A stretch of DNA of 6,986 nucleotides from JAQVEM01 sp034660395. Its GTDB lineage: Bacteria; Actinomycetota; Humimicrobiia; Humimicrobiales; Humimicrobiaceae. Position numbers and translations under genes: made by a program. The notes beneath the pieces are model-generated. The model made no database searches. It was not told the origin of the DNA and saw only the letters and a list, made by a program, of their open reading frames with translations. Location: the NCBI GenBank assembly GCA_034660395.1, contig JAYEJA010000164.1:1-6986 (forward strand), read 5' to 3'. The first letter of the stretch is position 1. Every line of letters starts with the position of its first letter. Shown here piece by piece: positions 1 to 5,761 of this stretch.

Positions 1-24
1 GATTTTTCTTGTAGACTTACCCAT
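1..24 (-). CDS. 5' end of an unidentified gene running off the left edge
   Basis: An ATG (positions 24-22 read on the minus strand) begins eight open codons, MGKSTRKI, that continue past the window edge. An AAGGAGA ribosome binding site lies at 40-34, nine bases before the ATG, which is a good spacing. A nearer ATG at 31-29 hits a TAA after four codons, so it is not the start. The product cannot be named from eight residues; the short basic start is seen in many families. The ribosome binding site lies inside a palindrome described separately, which suggests transcriptional or translational control. The start is supported only by the Shine-Dalgarno match and the open frame. Confidence 0.4.
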
Positions 25-90
25 AGAGCATATTCTCCTTTCTATTATCTTTTTTCTAATTGATAATATTTTACAGGAGGATATGCTCCT
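24..90. promoter_or_regulatory. Two copies of a 16-bp imperfect palindrome, operator-like
   Basis: Positions 75-90 read AGGAGGATATGCTCCT, a palindrome with one mismatched pair. Positions 39-24 on the minus strand read AGGAGAATATGCTCTA, the same pattern slightly decayed. The dyad centres are 51 bp apart, close to five helical turns. Because each copy is palindromic, the two also form an inverted repeat: 26-39 pairs with 75-88 over 14 bp with one G-U pair, and 43-49 with 62-68 (TATTATC/GATAATA) adds an inner stem. In a minus-strand transcript starting upstream of position 90 the stem would bury the ribosome binding site of the gene at 24. A repressor operator pair and an RNA switch are both possible; a remnant of mobile-element ends is a third option. 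Confidence 0.4.
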
Positions 91-273
91 TTACTATTCC
101 AATCCACAACTTTTGATTATATCTCTAAGGAACAGGGAAAAAGCAAGGTCCTACCTTCTTAAGAGGACGGGTACCATGCCGGAAGAAGATTGCATGAAAC
201 TGTTCTATACGAGACAGGAAAGGGAGGAAATATTTTAAAATATGAGCCGGCTGATAAACCTTTAAAGTTTTAA
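67..273 (+). pseudogene. Possible 3' remnant of a decayed gene, convergent with nagB
   Basis: One plus-strand frame reads as protein-like sequence from 67 to a TAA at 271-273, broken by one in-frame TAA at 160-162 and closed upstream by TGA and TAA at 61-66. No start codon is visible before the internal stop. The second half contains segments such as HETVLYETGKGG and ends with KYEPADKPLKF, with a mixed composition like real protein. It overlaps the 3' end of nagB by 12 bases, tail to tail. I do not recognise the family. A competing frame, ATG at 83 to TAA at 238 (51 residues), is open but rich in Arg and Leu and has a ribosome binding site only two bases from its ATG, so I prefer the first reading. 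Non-coding spacer is the alternative. Confidence 0.3.
137..168 (-). terminator. Weak candidate terminator downstream of nagB
   Basis: Reading the minus strand, GTCCT (168-164) pairs with AGGAC (152-148) and CTT (163-161) pairs with AAG (157-155), with a three-base loop and a two-base bulge. A T-rich tail, CTTGCTTTTT (147-138), follows. This is about 95 bases past the nagB stop. The bulge and the broken T run make it a poor match to a strong intrinsic terminator; no better candidate is visible after nagB. Confidence 0.25.
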
Positions 274-1026
274 TCCGGAGGCAGCATCCTTATCGAGTAC
301 CACAGTAGCTTTCCCATCATAATTTTGTATTGCTGACGCTGTGACCTGTGTTGTTGCAGGACCGTGAAGCGCTTTTGCAACAATGTCCGCTTTTCCTTTT
401 CCGTTTACTATCATAAGCAGCTCTCTGGCTTCAAGGATAGTTCCGATTCCCATGGTTATGGCCTGGTGCGGCATGTCTTCCCTTTTTATATTTGCTTTTT
501 TGTAAAAGCTCTCATAATTATCATCAAGTGTCTGCATGGTAAGCGGTATAACCCTTGTTCTTGATGATAGAGAGGAACCAGGCTCGTTAAAGGCCCAGTG
601 ACCGTCTGCGCCTATCCCGAGCAGCTGCAGGTCTATCCCACCCGCTTTTTTTATCTCGCTCTCATACCATCTGCAGAATTTTTCAGGGTCTTTTGTAAGT
701 CCGTCCGGTATGTGTATATTATCCTTTTTGATGTTTATATTTTTAAAGAGCTCTTCATGCATAAATCTTGCGTAGCTCTGATCCAGGTTATATGGTTTGC
801 TGAGGTCTATTCCAACACCGAGATATTCATCAAGGTTAAAGGTCTTAACATTAGAAAAATCAAGCCCTTCTTTGTGCATTCTTGCAAGTTCCCTGTAAGT
901 TCCTATCGGGGTGCTTCCGGTTGCAAGACCAAGAACACAGCCGGGCCTGGATTTGATGCAATTTGCTATAATTTCTGCCGCATATTTACTCATATCCTCG
1001 TAATTTTCTTTTAAAACAATATCCAC
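262..1026 (-). CDS. nagB: Glucosamine-6-phosphate deaminase (NagB)
   Basis: This cytoplasmic enzyme converts glucosamine-6-phosphate to fructose-6-phosphate and ammonia, the last step in using amino sugars as carbon and nitrogen. The 254 residues match the family length (about 240-266). Visible motifs are the phosphate-binding loop ATGSTPIGTY (35-44), FNLDEY (63-68) with the catalytic base Asp66, and GADGHWAFNEP (139-149) with Asp141, His143 and Glu148, which match the E. coli catalytic residues. SSLSSRTR (151-158) and the GPATTQVTASAIQ segment (222-234) are also typical. Position 144 is Trp where Ile is usual. The start is GTG at 1026-1024, backed by AAGGAGG (1039-1033) six bases upstream. 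It faces away from glmS, whose product is its substrate, and shares its promoter region. A reverse, biosynthetic role is possible but only inferred. Confidence 0.96.
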   Translation of the reverse strand: MDIVLKENYEDMSKYAAEIIANCIKSRPGCVLGLATGSTPIGTYRELARMHKEGLDFSNVKTFNLDEYLGVGIDLSKPYNLDQSYARFMHEELFKNINIKKDNIHIPDGLTKDPEKFCRWYESEIKKAGGIDLQLLGIGADGHWAFNEPGSSLSSRTRVIPLTMQTLDDNYESFYKKANIKREDMPHQAITMGIGTILEARELLMIVNGKGKADIVAKALHGPATTQVTASAIQNYDGKATVVLDKDAASGLKL

Positions 1027-1067
1027 AGATGGCCTCCTTAAAGAATATATAAAAAAATATATTGACT

Positions 1068-1096
1068 ATTATTGCTTTTTTCCGTGGTTTTGTATA
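1068..1096 (-). promoter_or_regulatory. Candidate promoter of nagB
   Basis: On the minus strand TATACA (1096-1091) and AATAAT (1073-1068) are separated by 17 bases, matching the -35 consensus at four positions and the -10 at five. Transcription would begin near 1061 and give a leader of about 35 bases to the GTG. The region is so AT-rich that chance matches are expected. Confidence 0.35.
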
Positions 1097-1111
1097 GAAA
1101 AAAATCTTTTT

Positions 1112-1150
1112 TGGTATAATTTTCTTCTTTTTTATTCATTTTGTTATAAT
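1112..1150 (+). promoter_or_regulatory. Two candidate extended -10 promoters for glmS
   Basis: TGGTATAAT (1112-1120) and TGTTATAAT (1142-1150) are both perfect TATAAT boxes preceded by the TGn extension, 30 bases apart. Neither has a good -35 box at 16-18 bases, which is common for extended -10 promoters. Leaders to the glmS start would be about 80-110 bases. No glmS ribozyme core is visible in the leader, so feedback control by glucosamine-6-phosphate through that RNA is not supported. Confidence 0.45.
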
Positions 1151-1227
1151 ATTTGATTATTATCCTGATAAAATGTTATATATGATTTTAGATTTTTAAT
1201 TAAATAAAAATGTATTTGGTATAGTCT

Positions 1228-1232
1228 GGAGG
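1228..1232 (+). promoter_or_regulatory. Ribosome binding site fixing the GTG start of glmS
   Basis: GGAGG lies six bases before the GTG at 1239. It fixes the start so that Cys is residue 2, which is essential because the enzyme needs Cys at its N-terminus after Met removal. Confidence 0.85.
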
Positions 1233-1238
1233 ATACAG

Positions 1239-1865
1239 GTGTGCGGCATTGTTGGTTATACGGGCAGTAAGAAATGCAGGGATATCCTAATGGGCGGTCT
1301 GAAACGTCTGGAGTACAGGGGCTATGATTCCTCTGGGATTGCTGTGATGAACGGTAATATGGGAAATGACGGAGCCGGGTCAAAATGTAAAATTATGGTT
1401 GCCAAAGAGGCCGGCAAGATAAACATTCTGGAGGATAAAATAGAGAATTTTAAAATGGACGGCGATTGCGGGATAGGACACACAAGATGGGCTACACATG
1501 GAGAGCCGACTAAAGTAAATGCCCACCCTCATCTGGAGGGGTCCGGCAGAATCGCCGTAGTTCATAATGGAATAATAGAAAATTATGTGGAGCTGAGAGA
1601 GGAACTTGAAAAGAAAGGTCACAGCTTTATTTCAGATACTGATACCGAAGTTCTTCCACATTTGCTTGAAGAATATAAGGATGGCAGCCTGATTCAGGCT
1701 ATGCGTAAGGTTTTAAAGAAGGTTAAAGGGTCGGGAGCCATTGTAGCGATTTCAAGCGACAGGCCCGGAGAGCTCGTGGGAGCAAGAATATTCAGCCCCC
1801 TGATTGTAGGAATATCGCCCGAAGGTAATTTTATTGCTTCGGATATTCCTGCAGTGCTGGAATAA
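1239..1865 (+). CDS. glmS: GlmS N-terminal part: class II glutaminase domain, truncated
   Basis: These 208 residues form most of an N-terminal-nucleophile glutaminase that releases ammonia from glutamine. Cys2 is the nucleophile. LKRLEYRGYDSSGIA (21-35), GHTRWATHG (80-88), HNGIIENY (109-116) and DTDTE (133-137) are the glutamine-binding and oxyanion motifs. The product would stop after the strand motif NFIASDIPAVLE (197-208) and lose the last strands of the domain, so the isolated fragment is unlikely to fold well. An insertion of several residues (about 39-50, Gly, Asn and Lys rich) follows the AV of SSGIAV compared with typical members. Start and ribosome binding site are strong. Confidence 0.85.
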   Translation: MCGIVGYTGSKKCRDILMGGLKRLEYRGYDSSGIAVMNGNMGNDGAGSKCKIMVAKEAGKINILEDKIENFKMDGDCGIGHTRWATHGEPTKVNAHPHLEGSGRIAVVHNGIIENYVELREELEKKGHSFISDTDTEVLPHLLEEYKDGSLIQAMRKVLKKVKGSGAIVAISSDRPGELVGARIFSPLIVGISPEGNFIASDIPAVLE

Positions 1866-1883
1866 TATACACGGAAATTTATA

Positions 1884-3095
1884 GTGATTAACGACTATGA
1901 AACGGTAAGACTTACCAGAGATAAAGCAGAAATTTACAGCAAGGATGGAAAGCTGATTGAGAGGGAGCCTTTTGAGGTTACCCGGGATATTCTTAGTGCG
2001 GAAAAGAGCGGTTATGAAGATTTTATGCTGAAAGAAATATTTGAGCAGACTTACGGCACAGGCGAGACAATGAGGGGCAGATTGCGTTCCGGCAAACTGT
2101 ATTTCAGCGAACTTGGCCTGTCGGAAGATGAGATAAAAAAGCTTGAAAAAATCCACATCATTGCCTGCGGCTCCTCCTATCACGCAGCTTTAATAGGAAA
2201 GCAGGTAATAGAAAGCTGGGCAGGAATACCTGTTGAGGTAGATTTTTCTTCGGAATACAGATACAGGGATAAGCTGATTGATGAAAATTGCCTGATTGTG
2301 GCTGTAACTCAGTCAGGGGAAACAATAGATACGCTTGCTGCGGTAAGAGAGGCAAAATCAAAGGGGGCAAGGGTAATAGGCATAACCAATGTTGTGGGCA
2401 GCACAATATCCAGGGAAGCGGATTCCGTTATTTATACTCATGCAGGGCCGGAAATAGGTGTCTGTGCTACGAAGACTTTTACAGCCCAGATTATAATAAT
2501 GTATCTTATGGGCCTTTACCTTGCAGATACAGCCGGGAAAATGGATAAGGGAAGATTTCAGAAAATAGCTGGAGAGCTGGGAACAATGCCTGACAAGATA
2601 CAAAACATACTGGACAGGGCAGGAGAGATAAAAAAAATTGCTGACAGAACATATAAATATACCTGCTTTTTATTCCTGGGGAGGGTGTATAACCTCCCGG
2701 CAGCAATGGAGGGAGCGCTGAAGCTGAAAGAGATTTCATATATTCATGCGGAAGGTTACCCGGCCGGAGAAATGAAGCGCGGCCCTATAGCCCTGACTGA
2801 TGAAAATACGATCGTAGTAGGGGTGATGCCTTTTGATTCAGTGTATGAAAAAATCTTAAGCAACATTCAGGAAGTAAAGGCAAGAAAGGCTGCTGTTTTC
2901 TCTATAATCAGCGAAAAAGATAAAAACACGAAAAAATATGCGGATTATATCTTCAGGATACCTGAAACTATCGAGGGACTGTATGCTATTCTGGCTATTA
3001 TACCTTTACAGCTGTATGCATATTATATAGCAAAAAATCTTAACAGGAATGTGGACCAGCCAAGGAATCTTGCAAAGAGTGTCACTATGGAGTAA
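1884..3095 (+). CDS. glmS: GlmS C-terminal part: double SIS isomerase domain
   Basis: This 403-residue segment carries the two sugar isomerase (SIS) domains that turn fructose-6-phosphate plus ammonia into glucosamine-6-phosphate. Motifs are MLKEIFEQ (48-55), ACGSSYHAA (94-102), TQSGETIDTLAA (142-153), GVCATKTFTAQ (192-202), ALKLKEISYIHAEGY (278-292) with the catalytic Glu283, and DQPRNLAKSVTME (391-403) with the Schiff-base Lys398. At Arg299 (EMKRGP) the family normally has His (ELKHGP; His504 of E. coli), which opens the sugar ring. The first possible restart is the GTG at 1884, but no ribosome binding site precedes it and six family-conserved codons (1866-1883) would be lost, so independent translation is doubtful. 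The stop is six bases before acpS. Confidence 0.8.
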   Translation: MINDYETVRLTRDKAEIYSKDGKLIEREPFEVTRDILSAEKSGYEDFMLKEIFEQTYGTGETMRGRLRSGKLYFSELGLSEDEIKKLEKIHIIACGSSYHAALIGKQVIESWAGIPVEVDFSSEYRYRDKLIDENCLIVAVTQSGETIDTLAAVREAKSKGARVIGITNVVGSTISREADSVIYTHAGPEIGVCATKTFTAQIIIMYLMGLYLADTAGKMDKGRFQKIAGELGTMPDKIQNILDRAGEIKKIADRTYKYTCFLFLGRVYNLPAAMEGALKLKEISYIHAEGYPAGEMKRGPIALTDENTIVVGVMPFDSVYEKILSNIQEVKARKAAVFSIISEKDKNTKKYADYIFRIPETIEGLYAILAIIPLQLYAYYIAKNLNRNVDQPRNLAKSVTME

Positions 3096-3101
3096 AAATT
3101 C

Positions 3102-3482
3102 ATGGAAATTTACGGGATAGGTACTGATATAATCGAGGTTGAAAGAATCAGGTCGGCAATAAAGGCCAATTCAGGTTTTTTAAAAAAGGTTTATACCGGA
3201 AAAGAAATAGATTATTGTCTTGGTAAGAATAAGGGAAAGTTCCAGAGCTTTGCAGCCCGCTTTGCGGCAAAGGAAGCAGTTGCCAAATCACTTTCCGAAG
3301 GGTTCAGTAAAAATATTTCCTTAAGCGAGATTGAAATATCTAATATGGATACAGGCGCACCTTTCGTAAAACTGTACGGGAGAACAGATAAATTTACCAG
3401 AAAGCTTAAAATTAAAGAGATAAAGGTATCGGTATCGGCTACAGAAAATTTTGCTGTTGCCTATGCGACAGCAATTATATAG
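3102..3482 (+). CDS. acpS: Holo-[acyl-carrier-protein] synthase
   Basis: AcpS moves 4'-phosphopantetheine from coenzyme A to a serine of acyl carrier protein, switching on fatty acid synthesis. The 126 residues match the family size. GIGTDIIEVERI (5-16) carries the Mg-binding Asp9, and FAARFAAKEAVAKSL (50-64) carries Glu58 and the catalytic Lys62. The C-terminal motif is SVSATENFAVAYA (110-122); the usual form is S-x-S-His, so Ala113 replaces a well-conserved His. The ATG follows the glmS stop by six bases, and its GGAG (3089-3092) overlaps the end of glmS, so the two genes are probably translated from one message and coupled. Confidence 0.95.
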   Translation: MEIYGIGTDIIEVERIRSAIKANSGFLKKVYTGKEIDYCLGKNKGKFQSFAARFAAKEAVAKSLSEGFSKNISLSEIEISNMDTGAPFVKLYGRTDKFTRKLKIKEIKVSVSATENFAVAYATAII

Positions 3483-3593
3483 TTTATAATTAAAAGTGTT
3501 AGAAAAGTAAGTGATTTCGCGCGGTTAAAACCCGGGAGCAGGGGTAAGAGGCTCTTATATAATTTAAATTTTAATGGATGGAGAAGCATTAAA

Positions 3594-5222
3594 ATGAATA
3601 ATAGAAGTATAGAAGCAGGGCTGACCAGGGTTTTAAAAGGAAGCAAAATAGCGGCGATTGATAAAAAAGCTATTAATGACGGGATAAATTCGAAATTACT
3701 CATGAAAAATGCAGGCAGCAGTGTTTCCAAGGAAATCCTGAGCGATTATGAGAATAAGGAATTAAACAGAACAGCGCGCGGTGTGGTTATTTGCGGCAGC
3801 GGTAATAATGGAGGCGATGGATTGGTAGCTGCAGGTGATTTACTTGATTACGGCATGAGGATAAGTGTTTTTCTTATATTTCCTGAAGATAAATTCAGGC
3901 CTGACAGCGAATTTTACTTTAAGGAACTTCAGGAAAATAGAAGAGAAAGCATACATAACCTGAGTTCAGGGGACAAGAATCTGAAATCTTTTTTTCAGGA
4001 GGAACTTGAAGAAGCAGATTTTATGATAGATGCCATATTTGGAACAGGTATACACGGCAAAGATGTTTATGGGCCTTCAAAAGAGATAATTGAGATTATA
4101 AATCTTGTCAGGGAGAAAAATAAGAATTTAAATATATATTCGGTAGATATACCATCGGGGATAGACTCCGATAATGGAAAAGTTTTAGGATTATCTGTAA
4201 AAGCTGATAAAACTATAACTTTCGGATGTAAAAAAGTAGGGCTGGTAAATTACCCGGGAGCAAGTTTCGCGGGGAAAGTCAGGGTAGCCGACATCGGCAT
4301 TCCGGAGAAATATTTCAGCAGGTATGAAAAAATTTATGAACCTGATATGCAGTGGATCGCCGATAAGATACCTGTAAGGGAACCCTGGACGTACAAATAT
4401 AAAGTTGGAAGCTTAATGGTGATAGCGGGTTCTTCAGGATTTACGGGCGCAGCATCAATGACCTGTATGAGCGCTTTAAGGGCGGGAGCAGGAGTGGTTA
4501 CTCTTGTATGCCCGTGGGAATTAAATAATGTTTTTGAAGAGAAGCTTACTGAAGTAATTACTTATCCGGTCGAACAGACGGAAGACATATCACTGCATAT
4601 AAATAGTCTTGATGAAATAATAGAATTAAGTGACAGGTTTAATGCCCTGGCAATAGGTCCGGGGCTATCAAGAAATTCAAGCACTATATGCCTGGTAAGG
4701 GAGCTGTTAAAGAAGATAAAAAAACCGCTTGTTCTTGATGCTGACGGGCTGTATGCTCTTTACGGACCCCAGGATGCTGAAGAAAATATTAAAGATTTTG
4801 ACCTGGAAAATGTCATAGTAACGCCGCATACGGGAGAGATGTCATTAATGATGGGGCTTGGCAAGGTTCCGCTGGAAGACAGGATTAAGATAAATCTTGA
4901 GGCGGCAAAAAAGTACAAAGTAACCTCTGTGCTTAAGGGGGCAAGGACCATAGTATCCGATTATAATAAAAAGACCTTCATCAATCCAACAGGAAACTGG
5001 GGCCTGGCATCAGCAGGAACTGGAGATATACTGACGGGAATTATAGGGTCACTATTGTGTCAGGGAATGAGCCTGATGGAGAGCGCAGTATCAGGAGTTT
5101 ATATTCATGGGCTGGCAGCTGATATAATGGTAAAGGAAACCAGCAGGACTTCCCTTACGGCAACAGATCTTTTGGAGGGTATAAAAAGAGTTTTTCTTGA
5201 GATAGAAAAGATAAAATATTAA
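3594..5222 (+). CDS. nnr: Bifunctional NAD(P)H-hydrate epimerase / ADP-dependent dehydratase
   Basis: This metabolite-repair enzyme restores NADH and NADPH that have been hydrated at C6: the N-terminal YjeF_N domain interconverts the two epimers and the C-terminal YjeF_C domain removes water using ADP. At 542 residues it is slightly longer than typical fused forms. The epimerase half (about 14-245) shows GSGNNGGDG (68-76), DAIFGTG (146-152) and DIPSGIDSDNG (185-195). The dehydratase half (about 258-540) shows GSSGFTGAA (279-287), GPGLSR (355-360), LDADGL (381-386), TPHTGEM (410-416, usually TPHPGEM) and AGTGDILTG (474-482). The ATG at 3594 has GGAGA (3580-3584) nine bases upstream; two earlier ATGs at 3574 and 3578 are out of frame and stop at once. 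The first 13 residues precede the conserved core. Confidence 0.96.
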   Translation: MNNRSIEAGLTRVLKGSKIAAIDKKAINDGINSKLLMKNAGSSVSKEILSDYENKELNRTARGVVICGSGNNGGDGLVAAGDLLDYGMRISVFLIFPEDKFRPDSEFYFKELQENRRESIHNLSSGDKNLKSFFQEELEEADFMIDAIFGTGIHGKDVYGPSKEIIEIINLVREKNKNLNIYSVDIPSGIDSDNGKVLGLSVKADKTITFGCKKVGLVNYPGASFAGKVRVADIGIPEKYFSRYEKIYEPDMQWIADKIPVREPWTYKYKVGSLMVIAGSSGFTGAASMTCMSALRAGAGVVTLVCPWELNNVFEEKLTEVITYPVEQTEDISLHINSLDEIIELSDRFNALAIGPGLSRNSSTICLVRELLKKIKKPLVLDADGLYALYGPQDAEENIKDFDLENVIVTPHTGEMSLMMGLGKVPLEDRIKINLEAAKKYKVTSVLKGARTIVSDYNKKTFINPTGNWGLASAGTGDILTGIIGSLLCQGMSLMESAVSGVYIHGLAADIMVKETSRTSLTATDLLEGIKRVFLEIEKIKY

Positions 5223-5277
5223 AAAAGCACTTTTAAAATTATATAAAGAATATTATTAGTTGCGAATGGAGATGAAA

Positions 5278-5733
5278 ATGCCGGAGACCTTAGCAAAAGA
5301 TATTATGAAAAAGGAAGTAATTACCATAAATAAAAATGAATCAATAAAAAAACTCTCTGATTTGTTAATAAAAAATAATATTAGCGGTGTTCCTGTCCTG
5401 GACGATGACGGCAGACTTGCAGGGATTGTTACTGAAGGAGACCTTATCGTTAAAGATGCCGATCTCCATTTTCCACGCTATTTTCAATTGCTTGACAGCA
5501 TTATTTATCTTGAAAGCCTGAATAAATTCAAACGAAACCTTAAGAAGTATCTGGGAACAAAAGTGGAAGATATTATGACTGAGAAGGTCAGGACAGTCAA
5601 AAAAGATACACCTGTCAGTGAGATTTCAAATATAATGATAAAATATAATATTAACAGGGTCCCCGTTATGGATGATGGGGGGAACATTATAGGAATAATT
5701 ACAAGAGCTGATATCGTAAAGTCAATGGTTTAG
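5278..5733 (+). CDS. Two-CBS-domain protein, putative nucleotide sensor
   Basis: The 151-residue soluble protein is a tandem pair of CBS domains and little else. CBS1 spans about 5-60 (DIMKKEVITI; SGVPVLDDDGRLAGIVTEGDL) and CBS2 about 96-151 (DIMTEKVRTV; VPVMDDGGNIIGIITRADI). A helical insert of about 33 residues (61-93), with FPRYFQLLDSIIYLE, joins them, as in a common family of stand-alone CBS proteins. Such pairs bind AMP, ATP or related adenosine ligands and usually regulate a partner; the partner here is unknown. ATG at 5278 is preferred because GGAGA (5268-5272) lies upstream at normal spacing. Upstream in-frame starts exist (TTG 5260, ATG 5266, ATG 5272) but have no ribosome binding site. 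Its position between nnr and alr suggests co-transcription. Confidence 0.9.
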   Translation: MPETLAKDIMKKEVITINKNESIKKLSDLLIKNNISGVPVLDDDGRLAGIVTEGDLIVKDADLHFPRYFQLLDSIIYLESLNKFKRNLKKYLGTKVEDIMTEKVRTVKKDTPVSEISNIMIKYNINRVPVMDDGGNIIGIITRADIVKSMV

Positions 5734-5761
5734 AGAAATATTGTTTGGTTTAAAAGATATT

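Larger units (their letters stand above)
1239..3095 (+). pseudogene. glmS: glmS, full-length gene interrupted by an in-frame TAA
   Basis: The whole locus encodes glutamine--fructose-6-phosphate aminotransferase (isomerizing), the entry enzyme of UDP-GlcNAc synthesis. It has 617 sense codons plus one internal stop, against about 608 residues in E. coli. The frame is continuous across the stop: Glu208 (1860-1862), TAA (1863-1865), then Tyr-Thr-Arg. Family members read Glu-His/Tyr-Thr-Arg here with nothing between, so TAA is an extra codon rather than a substituted one. The local repeat AATAAT fits a three-base tandem duplication. The break lies inside the glutaminase domain, not at the linker, so a natural split into two enzymes is unlikely. 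Other genes here use TAA as a normal terminator, which argues against code reassignment. Error, recent mutation or readthrough remain open. Confidence 0.75.

Noticed and set aside
83..238. Small plus-strand gene of 51 codons starting at ATG 83
   Set aside because: AGGAGG lies only two bases from the ATG and is part of a palindrome; the Arg/Leu-rich product looks like a shifted reading of the better frame at 67-273.
598..1014. Plus-strand open frame of 138 codons
   Set aside because: It lies wholly antisense to nagB, whose catalytic motifs are clear, and has no ribosome binding site or family features.
1215..1225. Third TTTGGTATA-type -10 box just before glmS
   Set aside because: A start from it would fall in or after the ribosome binding site, leaving no usable leader.
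1027..1238. glmS ribozyme/riboswitch in the glmS leader
   Set aside because: The leader is almost purely AT with no G+C-rich conserved core or pseudoknot strands of the known ribozyme.
1863..1865. TAA read as a sense codon through an altered genetic code
   Set aside because: glmS, nnr and nagB end in TAA at family-consistent lengths, acpS and the CBS gene end in TAG and alr in TGA, all normal stops.
1866..1883. Natural split of GlmS into separate glutaminase and isomerase subunits
   Set aside because: The break is inside the glutaminase domain, the restart GTG at 1884 lacks a ribosome binding site, and the frame stays conserved across the stop.
1752..2183. Minus-strand open frame of 143 codons across the glmS break
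   Set aside because: It is antisense to conserved glmS motifs on both sides of the stop; Cys- and Phe-rich composition is typical of a shadow frame.
3510..3560. Terminator or RNA gene between acpS and nnr
   Set aside because: Only short imperfect pairings (such as AAGAG/CTCTT with one base between) and no T run after a stable stem; no tRNA-like arms.
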